Source of the DNA: Corinectria fuckeliana
Taxonomy: Eukaryota; Ascomycota; Sordariomycetes; Hypocreales; Nectriaceae
Direction: 5' to 3'
Assembly: GCA_019137255.1 (NCBI GenBank)
Contig: WPDH01000045.1
Location: 124,001 to 188,000, forward strand
DNA: 64,000 nucleotides
Shown: positions 1 through 9,359 of the stretch, piece after piece
Position numbering within the stretch: the stretch's first letter is position 1
Layout: every line of letters begins with the position of its first letter
Notes under the pieces: model-generated
The model's database searches: none
Told to the model about the DNA's origin: nothing
Seen by the model: the letters and a program-made list of their open reading frames with translations, nothing else
Position numbers and translations under genes: made by a program

Positions 1-500
1 GTGGTTGCAATACACTTGAATAAAGGCAACTATTCGCGACCATAAGCGGTGTATAAAGCCTGCAGTGTTCGCCCGATGTCCGTTTCCGCTGAGGAATCAA
101 GAACAACTACGGAGCCTCGGGAAGATTTTCCTCGAAGAAAGTTGCCATCGTGGGTTTATGAGGAGGCTTGTTGGTAAGCACCCATAACCGTCAGGATTGC
201 GGACTTTGCGGAGCTTCGACTCGTGCTGACGCAGGGCAACGCCAAAAAGGGAAGTGTAGCATCTTTTCGCGAGCTCGGAGTTGCGCTAGTGCCTATTGGG
301 AACACATCAATGAGCTACCTTGGATCAAGCTGAATAAAGAGTCAAAGAGGCGTAAAGCGGACTTGGACGCAATTTCTGGTGTATGCATACCTACCTAGAC
401 ATGGAGATTAAGGTATAAATTCGTGGGATTTCCCGTCTACTTTACGACTTATCCTCCTATCAGCTACTACATTACACCAAGCACAACACCAATCTTCGAA
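1..500. other. Upstream sequence, no gene recognised
   Basis: No open frame here resembles a known protein. The last 100 bases before the start codon at 501 are CA- and CT-rich, as in fungal leaders, so they probably carry the promoter and 5' UTR of the dehydrogenase gene. The window edge cuts whatever lies further upstream. Confidence 0.5.
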
Positions 501-1529
501 ATGTCTACCTATCTCATTACAGGAGTCTCCCGAGGCATCGGGGTATGTTACTTACTCTTTACCTGTTGAAAAGTACGCGGCTGACAATCCATACAGTTTG
601 AGTTTCTCCGCCAGATCTCTCAAGATCCCTCCAACATCATTGTCGGCCTTGTGCGTGACAAAGCTGGCACGGACAAGAAGATTGCTAGCGAGTTGGGCGA
701 GCTCAAGAACGTGCATATCCTGCAAGCTGACTTGAGCAAATACGACGAGCTCAAGGTACGCGACTAAATGCTATTTCTTCTAGTATCATGCTTATGAACT
801 TGATAGAGCTCCGTCGCCGAGACCTCCAAGATCACTGGCGGTTCCCTAGACTACATCATTGCGAATGCGGCCTTCATTTCCGAGTGGTCTGGCTATGACG
901 ACTTCGGTACTCTGTACGATTCTCCTCGTCTCTCATTTGCTCCTTGCACAAGCTGACTGTATCTCAAGAGGCGAAACCCCACAGCAGCTTGAGGATGATT
1001 TGGTCGAGTCTTTCAAGGTCAACGTCGTCGGCAACGTCCACCTCTTCAACCTGTACATCCCGCTCATCCTCAAGGGCCGCGTCAAGAAGGTCATTACCAT
1101 CTCCACGGGAATGGCAGACGTGGACGCCATCGCCAAATTCCAGCTGGCCAATGCCGGGCCATATGCCGCCAGCAAAGCAGCCATGAACGTCGTCGTAGCC
1201 AACTTCAACGCCGAGCACAGCGAGAACGGCGTGCTGTTCCTCAGCATCTCCCCCGGCGTGGTCGACACGGGCAAACACAGCAACAGTAAGCCTCCCTCCT
1301 GGTTTGATATCCTTGTGACCTGTAGCTTACGCCGGCAGTCACCCCGGAGGTGGGACAGAAACTGCAGGCCATGATGGGCAAGTTTCTCGAGTACGCTCCT
1401 CATTTTACGGGGCCCATCAGTCCGGAAGAATCTGTGAAGGCCGTTCTGTCCGTGGTTGACAAGGCTAGTCTTGAAAATGGGGATGGTGGCACTTTTGTAT
1501 CTCACCAGGGCAACAAGCAGTGGATTTGA
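501..1529 (+). CDS. Short-chain dehydrogenase/reductase, five exons
   Basis: NAD(P)-dependent oxidoreductase of the classical SDR fold, about 268 residues. The exons that join in frame are 501-542, 597-755, 807-906, 971-1285 and 1339-1529. The cofactor loop TGVSRGIG sits at residues 7-14, an NAA motif follows in the middle, and the catalytic set is Ser near 145, Tyr165 and Lys169 (YAASK). The C-terminus after SPGVVDTG is normal for the family. It resembles the sporulation-related CsgA-like group of fungal SDRs, whose substrates are mostly unknown. It lies next to a broken HR-PKS on the other strand, so it may be a survivor of a secondary-metabolite cluster; this is inference. The exon joins are predicted by eye from GT..AG and frame. 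Confidence 0.88.
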
Positions 1530-1967
1530 GCTGGATAGTAGCTAGCAATCCGAAAGTTGTCATGTTTGAATGTACAGGGCATCGACCTGTACTTTCAAGA
1601 TTTTTGAATACTCGACGTCATCTTAAATTTTAGAGAATCGGAAAGGAACTTTGCCGTTGAGTAAGCGGCGTAGACTGGCGCGATGTTTCCAGAAAAGTTC
1701 TCGACATTTCAAATTTCACCTCATCGCTTAACATGTCTGTTTGATAGGGCAACTGTCAGGAATTACAATTTTAGTCTCATATTTTTCGCAGCACATGTCA
1801 AGTCCACCACTTTAGCCTCAATAACCAGGGCTACTCTTCAAATCTGAACCACTCATGATCCAAGGCAGCAGCTAAACCGCCCTAAGATATCCGCAAAGAC
1901 ATCTATCTCTCTGTGGGATATGTCACGGCGGATTTCATCACGATCCAACAAGTACCAAAGACCTATA
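1530..1967. other. Intergenic, nothing recognised
   Basis: AT-richer spacer between the dehydrogenase and the C-terminal end of the polyketide synthase relic. The distal side may hold decayed remains of the missing synthase C-terminus (carrier domain), but no motif can be read. Confidence 0.4.
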
Positions 1968-4843
1968 CTAAGTTTTTCTACCAGTGACCAAGCACTTCCT
2001 ACAAAAGCTGGATGGACTGTACTTGCAACGCCAGGAGTCGGTTCTCAAGGAGCCACGGTCGGGGGGATAAGGCTTCCTTGACCTACTGCGCCAGGGACTG
2101 CCCGAAACTCGCGTTGCGGTCGACGGCGAGCGCTCCTGCAAAGTGTCGCCGACCATGCCGGCTGCGCTGGCTAGCATGATGAAGAAGTCTAGGGGCTGCT
2201 CCAGAGTCGACTCGTGAAGATTCCAAGAGCCGTGGACCTTAGCACGGATGACTTTTGTGAACACCTCGTGAGACATGTTTGAGAATATTCGGTCCTAGAA
2301 GCGGTGAGTATTCGCATGAAGCCGTGAGGTTTGCTTACGGGAAACGATTGACGTCCAACACCATGGCGGCTTAGATGACTCCACGAATCGGTGGCAGCCG
2401 CTTGAGCGTCTCTTCCATCTTTCTCTTCAGATCCTCTCCCTTGGTGAGATTACGAGCCATGGCTTCGACTTGGACTCCAGAATCCTGCAGCTCACTAATC
2501 AGCTTATGTGCGTCTTCGTTCGATACTTCAGATCGGGACCTAATGATTAGATGCTTGGCGCCCTGGGATGCCATTCGGTGAGCAAGACTCCGGCCGAGTC
2601 CTCCGAAGCCTCTTGCTATCACGTAGCTGAAATTGGGATCTATTCGATAACTTGTCTTCTCCCTTGCTGCGACCTGACAAAAATGTTAGCAGCCACGACG
2701 ACTCGAAGGAACGAAATACGCTTACCGGCACGACGTCGACTGAGGCACGAGCATAATCTTGCCCATATGCTTGTCAGCCTGCATGTACCGGAAGACCTCT
2801 TCAATCTTGGAGAACGAAAAGTCGGTGACGGGCGAGACCTTGCCGATGTTGCCGTTCCTCAGTAGGGCCATGACGACGGACAACAATTGGGCGCCCAGTG
2901 TCCTGCGCTTTCTGAAGATGATGGTCAAGTCGACCGAAACAAAAGTGGCGTTCCCGATGAAAGACGCCATCCCAAGACCTGTCTTCAATGTCCTTATTGA
3001 TCTCAATAAAGCGGCCTTCAGGGTGCTGGCCTTCAGGGCATTTCCAGACAAGCAGTTTAGCACAATATAAACGATCTTGAAGTCTGTAATTCTGAAGATA
3101 CCATCAACAAAGGTGAGGTTTGAGAAGATATGGTCTTCAAAGATACCATACGTGTTGACGGTGTGCTCCTTCTTCTCCTTGGTACCGACTGTAACGAAGA
3201 CCTCAGCGCCGTAGAACTTGCAAAGCATGATCGCAGCCTATTGACACTACCAACAGCAGTGTAGATCAGGACAGTCTCTCCCTTCTTAATACGGGCTTAC
3301 TGAACGAGTCTGTAGTATGCTGTGCAGTACACGATGAGCAGAGACGCCGCAACACCACTGCACTCACAGCCCAGGACGTCGTCGACGAGCTGACCCATAC
3401 AGACCATGATGTCACGGAAGCTAAGGCCAACTGTTGCAAACTGAGGGTTGAAAAGCTCTTAATTTCCTAGCTAAAAGAGGGACGAGTTGAGGGTCTAAAT
3501 ACATCAATTTTGGGCTTCTAGGAAATCCGTAGTAGAAGAATATAAGTCCGCTGCCTTCGTCATCCGTGGGGCTAGGATCACGTTGAACTTCGTAAGATCA
3601 GGTATTCTGTGGGACACGGCATAGTTGTCAAATTGATGATCTGGGGCGGTGACGATGATCCCGAAAAGTGATGATGATCCCGAAATGCGACAGAGGCTGT
3701 GTCTAAGTGTCTGTGTAGCAGAGCTGCACTTACGTCTGAGCGTATTGGCTTCTGGCGGGTGCTCTCCAACATCGTGGTCAAGTCCTGAAGTCAGTCAGCG
3801 ACGACGAAAAACTGTATAGCAAGGCGCGATCGTCTCTCGCCGAGTGTGTACGAGAGGTTGCCAAGGAACCGCTACTCATCGACATCCTTGCGTCGTCGCA
3901 GCTCCTCGACTTACGCGGCTACGCTACCCTGAGCCGTTCCCTCCTCGTGCGTGCGTAAACTACACAAAGACGCGGTGCTGCCTCAACGAGACGAAGTAGT
4001 CGTTCTCGCTATAGGCAGACGCGTACCCCGAAAGAGCGGGAGACTCGCTGTGAGGAGGTGTGTTGACGTCGTTCGGGAAGACGGGCTTCGCTTATGTGCA
4101 GTGCGAGGTGACCAAGCCCCGTTCGGCGAGGTAGTGGTATGCGTCATCGAGATTAATGTGCGCGTTTTTTCCTCCGAAGCCAAACGAGTTGATGCTGGCT
4201 CTCCTCACGGCGTCAGTTAGCCAGGGGGTCACTTCGGTGGGCACGCGGTTCCTCCATCCCTCAAAGTCGATGGCTTCGTAGCCCTTTTCGAAGTGCAGGT
4301 TGGGCGGGATCGGCCCCTTTTCCAGTGCCAAGACGGTCTTGATAACGCTGGCTAGACCGCTCGCGCCTTCAAGATGTCCGATGTTGGTCTTGATACTGCC
4401 CCCATACAGACGGTTCTCCTCGCCAGGCTTTCTGTATTGACCCAGCGTGATACCAACTGCACCAGCCTCAATAGGATCACCGGCGGGAGGTTCTGGTGCC
4501 GTGGGCCTCGAAGTAGCCAACAGAAGCAGGATACCCCCCGCGCTCTCGTAAGCTGCCCGGTTGAGGATCTCTTGGGCCTCTCGCGACGGCAGCATGATGA
4601 CAGCAGTCCGTCCATCCCGGTTCGAGATGGAGCTTCTGATGATAACGTGGATCATGTCATTGTCGCGGATGGCACTCTCCAGGGGCTTGAGATTGTCACG
4701 ATGCCCTCGCCTCGCGAGTACCCATTAGCACTGTGGTCGTAGGTGTGGCACTTGGCATCGGGCCTGAGGAAGTGCACGTTGGACATAGCGATCATGACGT
4801 CCAGGTTGAAGATCAGGTTAGTGCCGCCGACGAGGGTTTTCAC
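1968..4843 (-). pseudogene. Highly reducing polyketide synthase relic 1 (KS, ER, KR pieces)
   Basis: Fragments of an iterative type I PKS read along the minus strand in domain order. The ketosynthase C-half (about 4843-4092) has a GDPIEAG motif and KTNIGHLEGASG, which carries the Lys and His of the active site. It is followed by the KS-AT linker (TLGERRSRL, near 3810). Acyltransferase, dehydratase and methyltransferase domains are absent. An enoylreductase piece (about 3430-2722) keeps CMGQLVDD and GAEVFVTVGT. The ketoreductase (about 2660-1968) has GLGRSLAHRMASQGA and PLDFFIMLASAAG. A clean GT..AG intron survives inside the KR near 2282-2340. The KS lacks its N-half with the active-site Cys, there are frameshifts, and a TAA follows GVI in the KR. 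A functional enzyme would exceed 2200 residues, so this is dead. Confidence 0.9.
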
Positions 4844-4916
4844 CCATTAAAGAGTCAGGAGATAGCGGGCTTTCACCTATGAAGAAACATAAATCGCTGT
4901 GGGAATCAAACCCACT
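4833..4916 (-). mobile_element. tRNA-related short repeat, copy C (partial)
   Basis: On the minus strand a perfect 5-bp T-arm (GTGGG..CCCAC, 4899-4915) with a T-loop like that of tRNA is followed by AGCGATT. Two units of the TTTGAT-GGTGAAAACC type seen in copies A and B come next, at about 4866-4888 and 4833-4858. The element abuts the point where the ketosynthase relic stops being recognisable. The order (tRNA-like part first, then units) differs from copies A and B, which suggests tandem or rearranged elements. The assignment rests on similarity by eye to 7776-7950 and 11672-11838. Confidence 0.55.
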
Positions 4917-5126
4917 CCCGTAGGTACGGTCGCACATTACATAATATGTGCCAAAAGTGTAATAATTAAATCCCGGATCTTCAATTTTATGTTTTCCGCT
5001 TATATGTATTACTATAAGAGACTAGACACTAGACTAAATATATATATTGCAATTGAACGCTCGGGTCTCGATCAAGATGTTGTTGAGGTCATCGCGACGG
5101 TTAGTGCACGAGCACTATCTGCCGTC

Positions 5127-6446
5127 CTAGTCCTCATCCTTCGAGCTGTCTTCCTCGGAGCCGTCTTCCTCCAAACTCTTCTGCTTCTCTCCGCAAGAAG
5201 CAGCAGATTCCACTACCTCATGGACTCGGCGCGCCGCTTCCACGGTTTCCTCGTCGGTCAGCTTCAACGGCGAGTCAAAGCCGTGGTCCTCGATCCAGGA
5301 GTTCACCACATGAATGTCGGCAGTCTCGAAATGAGTGGCAAGGGCGAGTAACATGCTCTGCCGCATGTAGTTCCCTGGTGTCGGGAAAGGGCGTTGCTCG
5401 TAGTACCGGGCCCAGACATTCTGCCATCCGCAACGTTTGATATCCTTGATGCGGACGAGCGCCATGATGAAGTGGAAGTAGAGGAAGCGTGAGACTGGAC
5501 GTTTCTCGTTGAGGAACACTAGTTCCTTTCCATCAAGCTCTTTACCGGTATGTCCGGGGGCGTATGCTAAATTTCGGATGTCGGGGAAAATGACATCTGT
5601 GCGCCATCGTGTGATGGGGGTTTCCGTCGCATCTACCGGGACAACCACGAGGTGATAGCTGTCGAACCAACTCTTAATGTAGTGCGACAAGAGAAGTGCA
5701 TTCCCTGCTCGTTGAAGTGATTCCGCCCGGTTGCCGAATAGCATCTCGCCAATGCTCTCGCGATCGAGAAAAAAGGGTACAATATGTGCAACTTTGACTT
5801 GGGCGCCGGGATACCACAGGCCGCTTATATGGCACCAAACGGTATCCTTGTCCACTTCTCCGTGGTAGTTGCCAGTGCCTGTGTAATAAGTCAACGCACC
5901 TTGACGCCATTGTGACGGCCGTCTTTTCTTCTTGTCGATCCCATCAAACGCCTTATAAAGAGTCAAAAGGCATTCGGAAAGGCCGTTTCCACGTGGCTCC
6001 AACAACCGTACGGTGCCAGGATCGTCGAACCGTATCTTCTTCTTTTGATGTTTCCATAGGTCGTCCCCGGCAGACAGGTAACGTTTACCCAGAGCTCGGA
6101 GACGTTCCTCGGCCTCCTTGGGACGCAGTAAACCGGCATCCTGCTCCTTCGCCACAACATCGCGTTCTAGCAGAATCGTTTCCTTTTCCTTAGAAGCTGC
6201 CTCAACCCCAAGCGATGCCAACTCAAGGCTCGCCTGGAGGTTTGGCTCCGGCTGCTCCTCGTCTGGCTCCACGTCTGGCTCTACTTTGCGCGACATAGTT
6301 TTGAATGCATTTTGCAGCTCCATCGAGATACGTCGTGCTCTGTCGTGCTCAGCCTTCGCGATGGCCAGGGCCGGTGGCATAATGGCCTTAGTGGGCGGGC
6401 TGCCCTCGGGTGAGCCCGTATCCATCTGCTCTGGGATGCTTGACAT
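5127..6446 (-). CDS. HNH-nuclease-domain protein, fungal expanded family
   Basis: Intronless 439-residue protein. The N-terminal third is charged and helical. The central region has CHISGLW at 205-211, AHIVPFF around His221, and NALLLSHYIKSWFD at 249-262. This is the Cys-His-Asn-His-Phe-Asp layout of the HNH_2 domain common in fungal genomes. The C-terminal tail (about 415-439) is strongly acidic. Such proteins are numerous and fast-evolving in Pezizomycotina, and no cellular role is established. The nuclease assignment comes from the motif alone. The first ATG of the frame is used and gives a plausible full-length family member. The gene sits between the PKS relic and a gene-free stretch. 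Confidence 0.8.
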   Translation of the reverse strand: MSSIPEQMDTGSPEGSPPTKAIMPPALAIAKAEHDRARRISMELQNAFKTMSRKVEPDVEPDEEQPEPNLQASLELASLGVEAASKEKETILLERDVVAKEQDAGLLRPKEAEERLRALGKRYLSAGDDLWKHQKKKIRFDDPGTVRLLEPRGNGLSECLLTLYKAFDGIDKKKRRPSQWRQGALTYYTGTGNYHGEVDKDTVWCHISGLWYPGAQVKVAHIVPFFLDRESIGEMLFGNRAESLQRAGNALLLSHYIKSWFDSYHLVVVPVDATETPITRWRTDVIFPDIRNLAYAPGHTGKELDGKELVFLNEKRPVSRFLYFHFIMALVRIKDIKRCGWQNVWARYYEQRPFPTPGNYMRQSMLLALATHFETADIHVVNSWIEDHGFDSPLKLTDEETVEAARRVHEVVESAASCGEKQKSLEEDGSEEDSSKDED

Positions 6447-7775
6447 GGTTGTCTTTGTCTCTTAGTAGGCGGCGGATATGTTTAGTTGGGACGTGGATGG
6501 GAGATTAGACTGTACATGACGGGTTCAGTAAAAGAAAAAGGTACAGTATTGCAGACGGACGAGACATACCTTTTGTTACCGGTTTGTTTGTGAGTTTGTG
6601 AAATAAGAGTTTAGTCAGGTTTTCTCAGCAGGTGTTGGACTTGATGGGTGGCTCGAGAAGCTGTTGTTGAAGAAGGAAGTTTGAGAAGGTGTCGTGGGAG
6701 CACCAGTTCTTATATACTATGTCCTGCAAACTTTGGCGCCTTATGTCATCCGGCCTTTGGGTAAGTATGGAAGGTTTGTCGTCGGCTGAAGCTTCCGAGT
6801 CAGCGTCACACAGGCCACAAGGGTTGGAAGGTAAACTGTCCACTACCTGTCCCACTGTACTAGTACAAGTGGTCGTATTTACCTATATTGGGCGACGGTA
6901 CAGGTTGCAAGGGTTAGAAATGTATATACATAAGAGGGAAGGTACGGCGTTGAGGGTTGCTGACGATGACGATGATCGTTAGGTCCCGATTAGAAAGCAG
7001 TCATCACAGCCGCGATCCCATATTGGGCAGGCTGTGAGGTTAGAAGGGATGGTTCGAGAGACATGTGGAGCGAGGAGGTCAATGTTAAAAAACCTGTCAC
7101 CCGCGTAGGTATATATAGCTGTACACAGCGCCGACAAGAGGGTTAGAAGGGTCTCTTCGGCATCGGAGCGAAAACAGGGACAAAGAACAATACGACATGA
7201 GGACAAAGATGGAAGAAACTGTGGATTTTGGTCACAAGACCAAGAAACAAGCATGCAAGTATAGCAGATATGCGGAGGACACGCGGATATATGTCTTGGT
7301 TAGGCGACCACCGGTAGTAAGCCATCAGGAGATAGGGTCCTGAAAAGCCTACTGAGAGTCAACAGTATGTATGTATACAGCGGGTGGGCGGGAGAGGAAC
7401 ACGATGGAGATCTAGCAAGTCCTTAAGGCCGTGGCACTGGCTTGAATGTACCAGGAGGCCCCAGTGACCACATGTGTTTGATCCTCTAAGTAAATCGAGT
7501 GATCCCCGCACCTTTATACCCCGTTGAAGTCACCATGGACTACAAGACACCGCGACAGTCGAGGTTTCCTTCCAGTTGGTAAAAATAGCGCATCGTACAT
7601 ACGATAGGAGAGGGTGAGTATGGGTGGCCGTGAAGTAATGTGTTTTAGTCAGTCGGAGAGGTGCGACTTAAGTGAGGAGAGGATAAGCATACCGTTTGGA
7701 CCGCCATGAAGTCTCCGAGGCAGAGCACTGAGAGAACAACTGAGCCTACTCCACAGTTGTAGTAACAAAAGGAAG
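6447..7775. other. Gene-free stretch of 1.3 kb
   Basis: Only short open frames without family resemblance. The first 150 bases presumably serve as promoter of the minus-strand HNH gene. No repeat, tRNA or relic was recognised. Confidence 0.5.
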
Positions 7776-7950
7776 GATCATAGCGTGATTCGAACACACC
7801 CCCCAGAGGGACACCAGGCGCTGACGCACCATACGACCTTTGGGGGGGTTTTCACCGATCAAGGAAGTAGGTCATCACCGATCAAGGAAACGGATTTTCA
7901 CCAATCAAAGAATGGAAGAGGGTGGGCTTTCGCCCATCCACCTATTGAGG
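7776..7950 (-). mobile_element. tRNA-related short repeat, copy A
   Basis: Read on the minus strand the element has three parts. First is a hairpin with a GAAA loop (TGGGCGAAAGCCCA, near 7924-7937). Second are three degenerate direct units of about 23 bp (consensus near ATTCTTTGATNGGTGAAAACC). Third is a tRNA-like 3' domain at 7838-7776. That domain has a 7-bp acceptor stem (GGTCGTA with TATGATC, using G-U pairs), a 4-bp D-stem with a shortened loop, a poor anticodon arm and a 5-bp T-arm with loop TTCGAAT. At about 63 nt it is too short for a working tRNA. The T-arm contains a pol III B-box-like core. Copy B at 11672-11838 has the same order on the opposite strand. Confidence 0.65.
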
Positions 7951-8069
7951 TTCGCCGTTCTGACGGAAGGGGCCTTGTGATATGTCGTGGTCGGAGGCGA
8001 CCTGTATTCGTGCGGAGGGAGTCTTATCGGTGGCTTGAGCATCGTTTGTTACTGCTTGTCCTCCTCTTC

Positions 8070-8830
8070 TTAGTCATCGAGAAATTCCTCCTCGTCGTTA
8101 TCTCCGTTACTCTGGTTATCGTCCTCGTCTTGGGGAACCTCCTCATCGCACTCCCATGTCAAAACGTCCCGTGACACCAGGGGAGTCTCCTCGAGAGAGG
8201 TGGCATGAGCCGGGGTGGGTTGGGCAGGGAAGCTGACAGCAGCGGTGGAGGGAGCGGTGGCGGGAGCGAGAGCGAGAGCGGTGACGGGAGCAATGGTGAC
8301 GGGAGCGATGGTGACGGGAGCGATGGTGACGGGAGCGATGGTGACGGGAGCGATGGCGGGAGCGGTGGTGGCGGGAGCGGCCGCTTACGTGCGTGAGGAT
8401 CGTGGGGCATACTACGGTTTGCATTAGCAGTGCTAGAAATAGGACGCAAATTATTTGGTGTTCAGAGACAGAAGGGCAAGGGGAAGAGAAAGAGATGGAT
8501 AGACTTACAGCAACCCTGTCTGCTCGTATGATTTGGGCCTGACGGCCACGAATCTCGAAGCCCTCGAGGTCATCTAAAGCCGTCTTAGTATCAGGCCGCT
8601 GATTAAACCCAAGCATCATATAGCCTATGTGGCGTTTCGGGTTGCTATACTAGGCTGAAGATAGCGGCCAGAAGAAGATAACAGTCAGGCCTAGTGAGCT
8701 TATCCCAGATACCATCCTCGACTACGGCTCGAGTGACCTTATAAAGTCAAGATTTCTAGCGACGAGAAGTCTTCGGTCCTTCCGGAAATCCCGTATCTGG
8801 TCCTCCTAGTGCGCGTTATAAGGTGGCATT
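8070..8830 (-). pseudogene. Unidentified minus-strand gene relic with acidic tail
   Basis: Open pieces on the minus strand look like remains of one gene. A stretch near 8820-8620 is readable but has stops. A clean piece at 8619-8509 reads LEGFEIRGRQAQIIRADRV and ends at a good donor (GTAAGT). A last exon-like frame of about 330 nt runs to a stop at 8070. It consists of Ala/Pro/Thr/Val repeats followed by a highly acidic end (DNDEEEFLDD). The phases do not join cleanly, so it is called broken. The family was not recognised. The Ala-Pro-Val-Thr repeats are encoded by the minisatellite at 8243-8384. Confidence 0.4.
8243..8384. repeat. Minisatellite, 15-bp unit
   Basis: Tandem copies of GATGGTGACGGGAGC, nearly perfect between 8290 and 8355 and decaying on both sides into GGAGCGGTGGC and GAGAGC variants. 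The period is a multiple of three. It would encode an APVTI pentapeptide repeat on the minus strand, in line with the acidic-tail frame, or a GDGSD repeat on the plus strand. Confidence 0.9.
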
Positions 8831-9359
8831 CTGTTTTAATAGGTTAGGTTTTGCGAGCTATAGATAGGATAGAGCAATAATACTTACTCTGTTGTCAGCT
8901 TAATAGTGCCTTTTAACTCAAATCGATCTGTGAATATGTTGCAGTGGTGGTTTCAAACAAGCTGTAGTTTGTTGTTTAATGTTCGTGAGAGTTGAAGTGT
9001 TTGTGAGAGGGGAGGTGTTAGTGAAAGGGGAGGTGTCCTCAAAAACGTGGAAGGCGCCTTAGATAGAGGGATAGTATCCCGCTATCAAGCTTTTGCCCCA
9101 CATAAAAGGTGAGTCACATCTGATTGATTGTACTTGCCCTCTCTGGCTGTTTTTAGGATATGCACTGCAGCTCCGCATGGCCCTAGTGTTAGGTTTCTAC
9201 CTTTGACAATATCCTGGCCACTTTTGATACAATTCCACAATCTTCATACATTGTTCTCACAAACTTCTTCGCAACACAAGCAATCAAAGAAAATCTGCTG
9301 CAGTGGAGTCTATCGTGCGTAACCAGGCCACCGCCGCCTAAGTCCAACGTCTTGAAGAC
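8831..9359. other. Intergenic, nothing recognised
   Basis: Spacer before the helicase relic. A short imperfect repeat of GTGAGAGGGGAGGTGTT occurs near 9001-9040. The segment 9230-9300 resembles a fungal 5' leader (CA- and CT-rich), but no suitable ATG follows. Confidence 0.4.

Noticed and set aside
7776..7838. Possible functional tRNA gene
   Set aside because: Acceptor and T-arm pair well, but the whole is about 63 nt, the D-loop is collapsed and no proper anticodon arm forms; kept as part of a repeat.
7924..7937. Hammerhead-type ribozyme in the GAAA-loop hairpin
   Set aside because: The CTGATGA core and the second helix context are missing in both copies.
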